From assembly GCA_944739405.2 (NCBI GenBank), contig OX123182.2, positions 37,883,598-37,947,597 of the forward strand: a stretch of DNA of 64,000 nucleotides, given 5' to 3'. Shown piece after piece: positions 44,096 through 55,612 of the stretch. The notes under the pieces were generated by a model. The model searched no databases, was not told the origin of the DNA, and worked only from the letters and a program-made list of their open reading frames with translations. This DNA comes from Euclidia mi. Taxonomy: Eukaryota; Arthropoda; Insecta; Lepidoptera; Erebidae. Numbering within the stretch: the stretch's first letter is position 1; every line of letters starts with the position of its first letter. The position numbers were made by a program, and so were the translations under genes.

Positions 44096-44421
44096 TATAG
44101 GTAAATTTATACTTAGTGGAATATGTACGAATCGAATTCACTCATTCAGTCTCGAGATTGTAAATACTAGAATAGTATTATATTGGTACTATTAGGTATA
44201 TTTGTGTTTATCTACTGTCCATTACAGATATATATACCAATTTTACAATTACTATAGTAATTAGTGTCGGATCGGTCGATCTCTGGAAACGGGGGAAAGG
44301 AAACCAATTTGTGGTTTCGGCTTTAAGTGGTGAAGATAGGATTGATGCAGGGAAACACTAAAAAGCCATTGGCCATCCATCTTTGGAAGATGTGATGATT
44401 CTGTATCCATCTCTGGTATAA

Positions 44422-44628
44422 GGTCGGTTCACGAAAGATGACCACTGCGCAGAAATCATTTTTTAGGTCCCCGTGAAGGTGCGGGGTGAGGCGCGGGTGG
44501 AGTGCCAATGGCGTGGCTCCGTTCTTGACGCATTCCCTAAATGCGTCAAGAATGGAGCAACGCCATTGGTGCACGAATGTACATATGCGCGACGGCCGCC
44601 ATTTGTGGTCAACTTTCGTGAATTTACC
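44422..44628. mobile_element. 207-bp hairpin MITE
   Basis: The outer inverted repeat GGTCGGTTCACGAAAGATGA / right end complement GGTAAATTCACGAAAGTTGA is about 28 bp, with one or two mismatches per ten bases. An inner hairpin of about 33-bp arms (TGCCAATGGCGTGGCTCCGT ... GCGTCAAGAATGGAGCAACG) surrounds its centre near 44537. An ATA target duplication is possible. Not related by sequence to the MITE at 20384. Confidence 0.75.
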
Positions 44629-46650
44629 TATAGTAATCACGACGATCATTCACTAGATCACTGCTGCAAGGAGTCTAGTCAGCTTTTTTCAACATTCTGT
44701 TAGTGATCGTCACTGAAAAAGGATATAGAACTAATGTTGAAATGATTTTTTTAAATAAATGTTAAAAATATTTCGTTATCAAAGATCAAAAAGTATAAAA
44801 TAAATGAATAGTTCAAAAACACTAAAAAACATGCTTTTATAAATGCACGTAAAAACAAAGAATAAATTATGGATCGTTCAAGTTTTCTCTATTTCTGGGC
44901 TGAAGTGTAAACTATGTGCTTTTCATTATAATATTTGATTATAAAAGCGTGGGGCGCTGGAACAGGAACGACTTTATTGTTAACAAATACTAATAAAACT
45001 GTACAAAAGTGAAGTTATTAGTAGAGAGTGCTCTACTAATAACTTAGGCAGTGGCCTAAGGTGGTGTTTGATAACATACAGACATAGAGCTGTTTCGTAA
45101 GGCCAGCTACGTTCTAGTATTTTGTTTTGAAGACAATACGATTGTATTGTATAAGTCGGATAACACACCATTTTAGGTACTAGTAAAAATGTATGCTTTA
45201 TCTACATTCTATTCGTGATAGGATGCATATCTCATCTCATATTGCTAATAATTGAGCCCCATGCTCCTTCTAAAATCGAGATAAAAGTCACTATTTATCT
45301 GAGTAGTATAGGTAGTATGGTAGGTAAATGTTGTGATAACGTCTCGCAATGCAATCAAACGTCAACAAAAGTTCCAACAGCTTTTACCAAAATAGATACC
45401 TAAAATAATTCCTAAAACCTTTAGGCTTACATAATGTTAGCATTAAAAATTACACCGTTGATAGTTATCAACGCAAACATTACAGAACAAGATGTTTGTT
45501 GGTCAATTATCGTGGGACCGGCTGACTCTATTTTTGTTTAACAACGCTTCGCATGTTGTACTTAATTAATCTTACTTACAATTTTAAGGACTCCAATGAC
45601 TTCACTTATAACTGATATAAGTAGGCGTGTTTGGATAAGCTCGTATAAAATTTCCGGTTCTCAAGGCTATTTAAAAAGGTCAATTAAAGTATTAGGGAAG
45701 ACAGGTACCTACAGCTGTTTTAAAGGGGTCTAAAGAGGTTTGCTTTTAGGTGAATACTGTTTGCACTGACACCTTTCGTGAATTTTTGTTGTCTCCAATC
45801 GATTTACCTACTTATATTTCTAACTTAATCAAGCATTGGAAATTACCCTTCTCAAGTCATAAATACGACATACGCGATTCTTCGTCCATTTGTTTTATGT
45901 TTTGGTAGCTTTTTTATTTCCTCCAGTTTTAATTAAGATATATACTAGCTACAGATACATTCTCTGGCTCGCTTTATTTTATAGGTATGCAATTGTAGCA
46001 ACTTAATACGTTATAGGGATTAACAAAACAATGCTGCATAGTAGCACGGGCCGCCTTATTAGGTACCTACTCATTATTTCTGTAAGTCTTTATTTCTAAC
46101 ATAGGTTGAGAAACCATGCTATGGAAGTGCGATGATCTCTAAGTTTATCTCGTACGGCGTAATGCTGCTTGACCAGACAGTAACAGTGGTCTCCTCTATG
46201 GAGACAACGGTTGCTGTCTGGTGATGCTACTGTGTGAGCACGGGGATTAAACAAAGTACCTATACGTTAAAAATGATAACCACCATCTATTGGCTAATAC
46301 ATAAAGCTGCTCGTAATAGAGGCAGTCACACACAACACAACGTATCACGGTACATTAACAAAGTCGCCTTTAGGTTCTGACACGAAGCGCCAGATGGCGC
46401 TTTACTAAAATTTGAATGAAATTTCTCTTCATAATAAAAAGTACCTATGCATAACAAAATAATGAACTTTTGCGGTGAGATTCGACGCATATAAGTATTA
46501 ATTTATAGAATGAGTTGCGCTTTCTACAAACATCGGTAGAGCCTTGGTTTCCCATAGGTACAACCACAATGCTCAGTGCAACACAGCTAACATTACAAAA
46601 TTATCTTTACATTTTGCTGTAAATCAGGCAATGTAGTGTAGATATGTTAT
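44629..46650. other. Spacer
   Basis: No genes. Two short hairpins near 45010-45060 (GTTATTAGTAGAG/CTCTACTAATAAC and CTTAGGC/GCCTAAG) are the only structures. Confidence 0.4.
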
Positions 46651-46855
46651 TTTTATTTTATAGACTCACGCCTGTATCCCCGAAAAGGTAGGCAGAGGCG
46701 TAATATTACACCCACATTTCGCCATGAATTTTTTTACCAGATTTCGTGCTGCTACTGAGAATTTTGGAAAAACCCTCTTTTTTCCGACCCGGGAATCGAA
46801 CCAGGGACCTCCGATCATCAGTCCGATATGCTATCTACTGGACCACGGAGGCAGT
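46651..46855 (-). mobile_element. tRNA-derived SINE, family A, internally deleted
   Basis: The plus strand reads TATAGACTCACGCCTGTATC ... CCCGGGAATCGAACCAGGGA ... GGACCACGGAGGCAG. The middle GTGCCCGGTAACGG block is missing. Confidence 0.8.
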
Positions 46856-47151
46856 GTAAATATGCTGATAAATTTTAAGGTATACCGTATTGAACTTGCG
46901 ACCTAGATCCTAATTCTTATTAAGATGTGAGTTTAAATCCCAACTAAGTATTGCTACAGACACCATGCTGGTCCTAACAGTGGGAGAGCTACTGAACCAT
47001 TTGACCAACCCCCTTCCCACAAGGCTGATTTTTTATAAACAACAATTTATTAACTGTCAATAAAGAAAATACCGTACTGGCGATCTTCCGGGTCATCATC
47101 AAAAAAATTCGGTCCACGCGATCACATAACGAGAATCTGTTTAAGTAAGTA

Positions 47152-47368
47152 CTTATATAAAATTCTGGCGTTACTGACTGACTGACAGCTGACTGACAGA
47201 CATCGCGCAGCCAAAACTATTGAGCGCATGAAGCTGAAATCCGACATGTATGTTCCTTTGTCACCATAGGGGTTGCACTTAGAAGGGATTACTCGAATGT
47301 CCAACGGGATCGAGCAAAAATGGTTTAATTAAAAAAAATGCGAACGTAGCTGCAAGCATCCATCATCT
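47152..47368 (+). repeat. Interspersed repeat family F
   Basis: ATATAAAATTCTGGCGTTAC, AGCCAAAACTATTGAGCGC and GAAGCTGAAATCCGACATGT. The most diverged full-length copy. Confidence 0.75.
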
Positions 47369-47421
47369 AGTCATAAGATGAAATAAAACACGCCATTAAA
47401 TAAAAGTTGTGACTTAACAGC

Positions 47422-47427
47422 TTTATT
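47422..47427 (-). promoter_or_regulatory. Poly(A) signal, third last exon
   Basis: AATAAA on the minus strand only about 17 bp past the stop codon at 47444. Possibly the functional signal, with a very short 3' UTR. Confidence 0.45.
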
Positions 47428-47443
47428 TTAAAAGTTACTAGAA

Positions 47444-47721
47444 CTAAGTGGCACTTTTATTAATTTTATTGTTGGCTCTAGTAATGGTGCTGCCATCTTC
47501 CCTGTGCGCGGAGCAGATTGCTATCAGCGAGTCGATGAAGAGTAGTGATGCGTTGGCGAGGGCGCAGATGGAGGCAGCCTGCGCGAAGTTGCGGCGGGGA
47601 CAGGGAGTGACATCGCGCCAACCATGGAGCGTCATACCGCCGCACGTCGCGAACAGCAAGCTGCCGCTCCCCGACCACCAAGCGTCGATGTAAGCGTCCG
47701 CCGCCGCTGATACGGCTTCAC
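47444..47721 (-). CDS. Snakeskin-like family, third last exon
   Basis: Acceptor AACTGTCCAG, then a phase-1 continuation (G|GT) giving GEAVSAAADAYIDAWWSGSG, SLLFATCGGMTLHGW, NFAQAASICALANASLLFID, SLIAIC and a charged tail to TAG. It aligns with exons 3-4 of gene 1 (third helix after RIDIFYS; fourth helix NLAKASLAIINGAVLLVDAV) and with the last exon of gene 2. Like gene 2, it has no intron between helices 3 and 4. I found no exon 2 between here and 49642. Either it is an alternative last exon spliced to 51246-51369 (same phase, same Gly), or its upstream exons are lost. 91 codons plus the split one. Confidence 0.75.
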
Positions 47722-47764
47722 CTGGACAGTTAACAAAGTCGTCAATTCTTTAGTCTAACGGCCC

Positions 47765-47920
47765 GGCCACGGGGACCGGCGACGCGACCTGCGACAAGCG
47801 ATTTCGATGTACATGGCGCGCTTAACTACGCCGCGGCGACCGATGTCGCCTCACAGTAAACGCGCCATGTACATCGAAATCGCTTGTCGCAGGTCGCGTC
47901 GCGTCGCCGGACCCGTGGCC
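47765..47920. mobile_element. 156-bp GC-rich foldback (MITE)
   Basis: Arms GGCCACGGG...GATGTACATGGCGCG (47765-47820) and their complement (47861-47920), the second with a few extra bases (GACGC repeat), around a 40-bp loop. It lies 44 bp upstream of the acceptor of the exon at 47721, within the intron on the gene's strand. A degraded relative is inside 2395-2512. Confidence 0.88.
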
Positions 47921-49641
47921 AAGCGGTAAGGAGAAGCTTACACTGTGAGTGCGCGAGCGGGCGGAGTCCACAGGGCGGGCGAACGGGCAAAGCTAGCGAG
48001 AAACGATGCCAAGCTAATCTTACGCGAACCTAAGTATATAGCGTTAAAATCACCAGATATTTCGTTCACATTCTTCTAGCATCTAAGATTTTCACCTTGG
48101 ATCCCGAGCTACGCCTTTTAGCATGACCAGGTATGAAAGAATATTAGCTTTTCCACAGCCTTTTGAGCTCAACCGCAAAGCTATCGCGAAATTTCGTACA
48201 TTAAACCAGTGTTAAGTCTATTGTTACCTCCACTGACCTACCGCTGCCTAGAAAACAACTATTACCTATTAAAGATATTTGGGCAGAATAGCTGTTTCAT
48301 TACGTAACTAACAACTGTGTTTGAAGCTATCCCCATCCTATGTACCTACATGGCCAATGAGCTTGGTCATACACTATGCCCTGCCGGCATTTATAATTCA
48401 AAACAACGGAGGGATAATAGCGTCTTGCCTTAGAAAACTCACGCAATACATGCATATCGTGCCGCTTTGATAATATGTATCATTCATCTGAGAATGCATA
48501 GTAAACTCATGTCGACAGTTTCCATAATTCAAGTGTCGGCTCCTTTGATCCTCCATTCGTTGAAGAGATACACTCGAAAGATGAAAAGGCAAAGTACCTA
48601 ATATGGATGGCTCTACAACCCACTTTTGAGTTTTGACAGTTACGTCAATGTGCAGCTTTGTCTCATTTAGAAAATGGGCCTTCCTACTTCGAGGATCTTC
48701 ATAGAATACACGGAATGACGGAATTAGGTTCATAACCTATTGAATGCTCAAATCATAATATAGTTATCAATTATGAATCTTAATAACCTAAGGCCAGTAT
48801 TGGGATGCAGTTATTTTTAGGAACATTATAAAATTAAATTCACGGGACATAACTTTCTGTTTTCTTATCCCCAGGGCCTAATTAAAATGTTTAATACTTA
48901 CTATGAACAAGAAAACGACAGACAACTAAACGTTGATACCGTAATAGGTACCATTTGCATCCCGATGTATTGCAGTTGTCGGTTAGATACATTTGGGGAC
49001 CTTGAGAGATTAAGTACAAGCTTTTTGATACTGTTACAGTATGACATATAAAATAATAAAACAAGGCTACGGCAAATGAGCAGCTAAGCACTATAGATAA
49101 ATTACAAAACAAACATGATAACATCGAACTTATCTATTAATGTAACTAACACCTACATTAAGCGCTAATTACACGGTGGTGATAAGCCGCATGTATACTG
49201 TTTTGTATCTACCATAGTCCCCTTCACGAGAAGCTTTCAATATTGTGAATAAAAACCTCTACCTATTTACATAGTGACAATTCAGTCAACAACGAATAAT
49301 CTCAAATCCAATGAACTCAAAGTTACATACTTGTAATACGTAATTAATAAATAAGTAAGTAATTAAAATTGGTCGTAATAAATGGCTATAAAAAGTGTAC
49401 ATCTAGGTAATATTTTGTGATACAGAAACGCATCCAACTTCTAAAACGTAAACATTTGTACCACCATTTTGAAGTAAAACTTCACTCGGATTTGTCATTC
49501 GTATCCCTAAATAACATTAAAAATCTTTCGAAAACTCTTTTTATTTTATTTGATCCAAAGGTTGCGGACCTCTGATAGTGCGTTTACAAAATTTATAGCT
49601 TCTCGTGACGGAGACCGTTATCGAAAATCGCGTTCACCTTG
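47921..49641. other. Spacer between two last exons
   Basis: No exon of the family could be found. A small SINE family B piece is near 48140-48165. The 111-codon minus frame 48398-48733 has no recognised motif. AATAAA signals for gene 2 lie at 49540-49550. Confidence 0.4.
49540..49550 (-). promoter_or_regulatory. Candidate poly(A) signals of gene 2
   Basis: Two overlapping AATAAA hexamers on the minus strand, about 95 bp past the stop of gene 2. Confidence 0.4.
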
Positions 49642-49895
49642 CTACACGCTGGCATCTTCGTCGAATTCCTCAGAGTCCAAGTAAGCCAAGCTTAGATCAA
49701 AGAGCATGAAGACAGCATTGAGTATGGAGAGCGACGCAGCTAGGAGTGCCGCGTATTGGTCTCCCGTTCTTGGTGAAAGAGACCCTTTGATTCTGTTCGA
49801 CATCACCAGGCCTCCGCTGACGGAGAACAAGCCAACCCCGATGATACCAAAGTACATGTCTTGGACGAGATCCAGCGGTGCGAACAACATCTCCC
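49642..49895 (-). other. Gene 2, last exon
   Basis: 83 codons plus a split Gly and a TAG stop, covering helices 3 and 4 in one exon. Confidence 0.85.
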
Positions 49896-52440
49896 CTAGA
49901 ATGTTTAAGTTTAAGACTGGTGTAAAGTAGCAACGTGCAGCGGAGCGGGTAAATAAACAAATTAACGCCATTTGGATTGTTTGGAGATTTAATTAACGAG
50001 CTCATCTTTCTTGTTCAAAGCTTTTCATGTTTGGTGTGAACATTCGTTTCTGTCCAATCAACAACGTCTTATTAATTGCGTTAAAATACATACATAATAT
50101 CTCCGAGGAGTTATTATGATAAATGTCGAAGTGTCTGCACAATTAGATTTGCTATATAAAATAAAGAGACGGGTTGTATAAATGACATTAAGCTTCAGGC
50201 AAACGTTTTATAGATATAAAAAGACAAATAAAGCAACGTTGTTTAGCGTAAATGTTTTAGTATGTTACGCAAAAATGACAAAGTTTACATTAAATAAAAT
50301 CCTATTGACCTAAATTACTCGGACCCTAGCAAAAAATTGCTACTTAATAAATAAATTCTGACTGCATCCGATAGTAAGAAATGTAGGTTCATCGGTACGT
50401 GTAGATTCCTTATATTTGAGCATTCAGATCGCAGTAGAACATTTTGTATTGTCTAGTTGGCTTTGATAGAAACATTCAATCCAGTATAAATGCGGCTCTG
50501 TTCTTTTAATATGTATCTAGCTAATAATAATGAAATGATCACCAAGCAAAAGTTCAAACATAATATGGAACTAACAATAAAGACGCTTTTACGCGTGTGA
50601 GTGGCGTTGTTTGAGAAAATTATATATTTTTACAATCACCAGACTAAACCGTCTCGCTGGCTTGTGTGAGGTCGGGACCAGCCATGCCTCACTAATGTAA
50701 AAGCACGATAATTAACTATTAAGAACTACAACAAATAACTTAACCGTTTATCCAGCAACTTGTAGCTAAGCCTAATTAAATAATTAAAACTACCTATATA
50801 AAAATAGATATTGCATTACTATGTAAGTGAGGTTGCATTTTCTCTCTCACTCAATCTAAGGTTGAATGTAAATCTAAACAAGATGTGATCCATATTGTCA
50901 GATGTTACGAAACATGCGTTGAAATCAAAATTTACAAAAAAATCCTTAACAATATCAATCGCAATATTGAATATCTTCTAGGTAGGTACTACGAATGAAA
51001 CAACACAACTAATGATTCTTTTGTTAACTTAGTACGAATTCTAAAATGTGCATAAATGCAACTCAATACATTCTATCTATCAGTCATAGGTACATTTAGC
51101 TTAACAAGAAGACTCAACACAACCTCAATATATTTATTATTATCACAGCGTCATAAGCTACAGTATTCTCTGCAGTGCTAAATATTCGAGGCATGCAGTA
51201 CGACGATAATTACAGCAACAATGCATACTAAATTGCGCGTCTCACCGATGATCTCCCCGGAGAGTACGACCACGTAGCCAACGTATGTGCCGGAGCATAG
51301 CATCAGTGTGGGCACGTCTGTGAGGTCGTAGCTATAGTGGTGCAGAGTTAAACACGCTACAGTCAACATCTGCAATAATCATATTAGGACACATTTTAAT
51401 TTAGCAACATTATTTTGCATTTGACGTATGTGACGGAGGACAGCATCAGTGAGGGCACATCTGTCAGGTTGTAGTTATAGTGGTGCAGAGTTAAACACGC
51501 TACAGTCAACATCTGCAATTATGAAATCAGGAAACATTTTAATTTCGCAACATTATTTCGCATTTGATCTTATTGGGATCACTGGATGCGTTTGCATGCG
51601 GGCAGCTCAAGATCGGTCTGTGTGGAGACCTTTGGAGGAGGCATATGTCCAGAAGTGGATGTCCCTAGGCTGAGATAATTATGATAATGATTTTGCATTT
51701 TCAATTGGTCCTTCATCAGAGGCTATATTTATAAATCACATTTTTGCTCGTTCTGCAGCTTCTGCTCATTGAAACGTACTATAAATTAATCATAGTGAAA
51801 TTAGTAAATTAATTCACTCCTTTCATTGCGCGTTATATCATTAACCTAGTAAGTATTAGAAGTAAAATGTCACGCATTTGGTTCTAGGGAGAGAAGGATG
51901 TTATTAGAATTCTAATGATACTGGCGTGTATAGGTACTAAACTACTAAACATAGATTTATACATAGACAGATGTTCTTAAATATTTACGCAGCGTCCGAA
52001 GCATTATTACTAAATTTAAATAATGTACATAGCACGTACGAACGGCAAGGAAAGGCGAGCATAAAACTTTTGAAGGGGGGCTTGATACTTCCAAAGTCGG
52101 GCAACTTAACTTCTATTCTAAATAGCACGAAGTAGCATGCAACCCGTGCAGAAACGACTTCAGTCAAGTTGAAAAGTTTTATACATAATACGGCTTTATA
52201 CACAATATGGTAATGACACAACGAAATAGAAGTAGGTTTTTCACACCTACAGACATAGGTACCTATACTACAAAATGATAAAATGTATGGCCGTCATAGA
52301 TACATTTTTATCTAAAGCTTATAACGCGGTAGCTAAAATAAGTAAGTATCTTTCGTCTCGGATGTTGGGATATACAACAAACTGACCATGACTTTGAAAA
52401 GGGGCTCTCGCAAAAACTCAATCTTCAAAGTGATAGTCAT
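49642..52440 (-). CDS. Snakeskin-like four-transmembrane protein, gene 2
   Basis: Exons 51369-51246 and 49895-49642 are well supported. Exon 2 has acceptor ATTGCAG and donor ATCATCG|GTGAGA. The last exon has acceptor CATTCTAG and ends in TAG after EEFDEDASV. Together they encode MLTVACLTLHHYSYDLTDVP, TLMLCSGTYVGYVVVLSGEI, GEMLFAPLDLVQDMYFGIIG, VGLFSVSGGLVMS and SLSILNAVFMLFDLSLAYLD, a paralogue of gene 1 with an acidic C-terminus. Exons 3 and 4 of gene 1 are fused here. Exon 1 is tentative: 52440-52387 (ATG in CAAAATG, 18 codons ending at donor GTCAGT, phase 0), which would give about 143 aa. Role as for gene 1, inferred. A 143-bp tandem duplication overlaps exon 2 and its upstream intron. 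Confidence 0.72.
49896..51245. other. Intron of gene 2
   Basis: AT-rich, no element recognised. Confidence 0.4.
51246..51369 (-). other. Gene 2, exon 2
   Basis: 41 codons plus one base, with the same boundaries and phase as exon 2 of gene 1 (40 codons plus one). Confidence 0.85.
51281..51566. repeat. 143-bp tandem duplication of exon 2 plus intron
   Basis: Copy 1 is 51281-51423 and copy 2 is 51424-51566. They share GTTAAACACGCTACAGTCAA and CATCTGCAAT, with scattered base changes. Copy 2 keeps the acceptor (ATTGCAG at about 51513) and codons MLTVACLTLHHYNYNLTDVP but breaks off before GYVVVL, so it has no donor. Confidence 0.85.
51570..51680 (+). pseudogene. RTE element, 3'-terminal fragment
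   Basis: The plus frame reads RAAQDRSVWRPLEEAYVQKW MSLG then stop, followed by GATAATTATGATAATGAT. It is the extreme C-terminus and tail of an RTE element, sitting right after the exon duplication. Confidence 0.75.
51681..52386. other. Putative intron 1 of gene 2
   Basis: AT-rich, nothing recognised. Confidence 0.35.
52387..52440 (-). other. Gene 2, tentative exon 1
   Basis: ATG at 52440, MTITLKIEFLREPLFKVM, then GTCAGT. Position, phase and length resemble exon 1 of gene 1, but the sequence match is weak. Confidence 0.35.
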
Positions 52441-53845
52441 TTTGACGAAACATATAATTGATTTATTATCATCAGCATTACATTAAATCTCATTAACATT
52501 GTATTAAATACATGATCTAAATAAAGGCGAGATTCGAGTTTTTCCACAAACAATGATTCCAAATATGTGCCCCTCTGTCCTGAACGACAATGTATAAATG
52601 AAATACGACATTCGGGAACGACAAAGAAATTACGTTTAACGAAAACCTCTAATTTATTAGGCAAATAAACCAATCTTACTCTCTAATTTCCAATTATTGT
52701 TAGATATTTTTATTTTTTTATGTTAATCGAGTTTTCAATGAATAGCGTTACAAGCTCGTGATGGGTGCAAAATATATATGTATTAGAAATGCAAGTACAA
52801 ATACAAATTATAATATTTACCATTAAAGATAAACATAAGCATTGACTGATCTAACTGAAATAATGAAGAAATGAATTGTAACTGTCTTTCATTTTAAGTC
52901 CAAATGTTGTTGAAGGATAAGATAATGGGCCGTATCTGGGTAAAGATGTGTGTGCTCCGTATGTGCCCAGATAAAGACATCGCACGCCGCGGATGCAACC
53001 GCAAGCCCCTCAACTACATGCAGTGCCTACAAGTATCCCCTATTACCAGTTGCAGTACACAGCTTGTTTTGGCATGAAACTAGTCGGTATTAGTATCTAT
53101 CTACTAGTGATCTAAGTGCTAAGCATATCGATAGATAATATTATTCATCGTAGCGAATTAATTGGTAGAGATAGACATACACATTGTCCCTTACCGTATC
53201 CATTTTCGTAACATTACAAAAATAATACACTATACATAACATATAAAAGTTTGTGTATTTACAACCTTTCAATCTTCTTCTTCGTAGAATTAGAAGCTAC
53301 AGCAGCATTTTATGTATCCAAGGAGATTGAAATATTTTTTTATGCTTAGGTACATTTTTCGTCCAACTTACCAATTCACAGAGTTTTATTAGACACGTAG
53401 GTATTAACATTGTGGACTATTTTATATCTAAACTAAAACTACTAAGTAAAATTTCAATAATACCAGTTACACTATAAATTAAATTACATGACACCAAAAC
53501 TTGACAGTTTAATATCTGTGACATTTAATCGATCGACAACCATAAATTATGAGTGATTGAAAGGAGTCTGTCATACTGTTCCCATAGTTAATTCTAAACA
53601 TCAATTAATATTCGCTAAGACTCATATCAACTTGCCGTTGCATTTGGAGTTTTAGCGGGGACTTCTTTCTACCCCCTTCCCTCAAATACCCTTAATGAGG
53701 AGGTGATATTTGAGGGCAGTAAATCCCGTTATGACAGTAACATATTTTCATAAAAGAAAATGACCTACCGACGTCATTAACAAAGTGAACCTATGCTATA
53801 AAATCAAAATATTTTCGTATTACATTTTCATATTACACATTAATA
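52441..53845. other. Spacer
   Basis: A GC-richer patch at about 52920-53045 could be regulatory or an unrecognised exon. Otherwise nothing. Confidence 0.35.
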
Positions 53846-53897
53846 TTACACCTCTGCCTACCCCTTCGGGGATACAGGCGTGAGTCTATAAATATAA
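53846..53897 (+). repeat. SINE family A, 3' fragment
   Basis: ACACCTCTGCCTACCCCTTC and GGGGATACAGGCGTGAGTC. Confidence 0.7.
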
Positions 53898-54615
53898 ATA
53901 ATTTCATTCTGCCTAGCATAACTTTAATATCATACTAAAGCCTCTATTATTTATTTTTCATTATTTGAAACAGGCACAAACTCAATTACAAATAGGATCA
54001 AATATTACGAAAACAACAAATACAATGTCGACCGATCAACATCTTTATAGGTATTAAAATACTAATTTGTACTGAGATACATCCCATACCGTGACTGTTG
54101 AAAGTTCAAGGAGTCTTTGCGGTATTGCTTTTATTTCGATTTCATTAACTTATTATTGGCCGATTTGAACAAAGAAACAAGCGTCCTTCGGCATTCTATA
54201 GACAATAAAAATGTGGAGCAAAAATGTTTACGAAATCTATTAATATCGAATTGATACAATTCTGTTGTGGAAATTGCGAAATTAATTGGACATCTTGAAA
54301 TGTTAGCTGATGTATTATTTAAATAAGATTCATAATTGAATGTGGTACTACAATTAAAATGTAGGAAATTTCTGTCCTTTTTCTTGTTTATTTACTTCCA
54401 ACTTAGCGCTATCACGTTATGAAAAGCTTGACAGAGTTATTGATTACATAGCATCAAGCAGTTAATTCCACATATGGCGGTTGTTCGTTCTTCATTATTG
54501 AGCACCTCTTTCAAATATTTTATCACCACATCTAGCTCATGAGTGATTTAGTACGCCAAAGAGTTTCTTATACTTATATCAATAGCTAAATCTATCGTTT
54601 TAAGCTCTTTATGTA
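53898..54615. other. Spacer
   Basis: Nothing recognised. Confidence 0.4.
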
Positions 54616-54860
54616 CACTATCATCATCATCATCATCAGCCTTTAGCAGTCCACTGCTGGACTAGGCCTCTCCTTTGAAAGGAGGAATTGGCTTACTATA
54701 CCACGCTGGCCATACGGGTTGGTATAGGGTTTGTATTAAGTTTTCCTTCTCTTACAGTGCTGTTCTCTGCATAATATACTCCCTCTGTCGGCTCTTACGA
54801 CACCCATGGGATGATATGGGGCGGTGACAATCCGTATTCTTAATCCGTCACCACACGGAC
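54616..54860 (-). mobile_element. RTE-tailed repeat, family E, best copy
   Basis: The plus strand starts with a CATCATCATCATCATCAGCC tail complement, continues with GCAGTCCACTGCTGGACTAG and TATACCACGCTGGCCATACG, and ends CCGTCACCACACGGAC. Confidence 0.8.
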
Positions 54861-55607
54861 ACTATAAACAGCAGCTAAAATCCGACCTAAACCCTTAACA
54901 AAATGGAGCGTCTCTTTTTCATTCTCTGGATGAGTTGGCTCTCTCTTGCTTCTGACATAAAAATACGTAAAACAATGAAAAAGCACACGAACCACAAACA
55001 ATGGCAGTTTGTTATCTTCACACATGTTGACGGCCATTGTTACGACGCATACGATTAAACGAAATGAACACTGAATTCAGAGATAGTTTTTTAACAATAG
55101 CCACCCATGCGCCATGTAAGTATACGGATGTAAAGCTTTTGTTTAATGGTTGAAGGCCACTTCTATTAGCCGCGAGAGTTTAATTCAAATTTTAATCAGA
55201 GATTTCCTACAGAAATTCTAGGGTTATAATATAAGCATGAACAATGTATCATATGAACGTAAAATTGTATCAAAGGCAAAATCATGGCGAAGAACACTTT
55301 GTCTTCGTGTAGTTGCTGACATTCAAGTGTCTAATAATGTACTTAAACAGAGAGGAAGTAAGGCAGAAACATTTTAATGTGTATTCGCCTTCTCTTTTGG
55401 GTAACTAAAATTACCCAATTCACAATTCGGCACATAGATAACAAACTGTTATAGTTGTAGTAGAAAATAAAGAAAACCAACATTAACCAATATCATAATT
55501 GTAGAATAATAAGTATTAAGTAGGTAGGTATATGAATTGAAAATGACAGAATTACATTTCTATTAAATTACTTAATTCTAAAATAAAAATAAAAATATTG
55601 AATTACA
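54861..55607. other. Spacer before the young BEL/Pao element
   Basis: AT-rich. The 65-codon minus frame at 54840-55037 runs into the family E repeat and is probably not a gene. Confidence 0.4.
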
Positions 55608-55612
55608 ATATT

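Noticed and set aside
44323..44649. 108-codon minus-strand frame
   Set aside because: Made of the inverted-repeat MITE at 44422-44628. The similar frame on the plus strand shows that it is a product of symmetry.
48398..48733. 111-codon minus-strand frame as an upstream exon of the third last exon
   Set aside because: No four-helix features, no matching phase or splice sites, no recognised family.
54840..55037. 65-codon minus-strand frame as exon 1 of gene 2
   Set aside because: It has a possible ATG and a hydrophobic run, but the donor falls in the wrong phase and the frame continues into a family E repeat. The candidate at 52387-52440 fits better.
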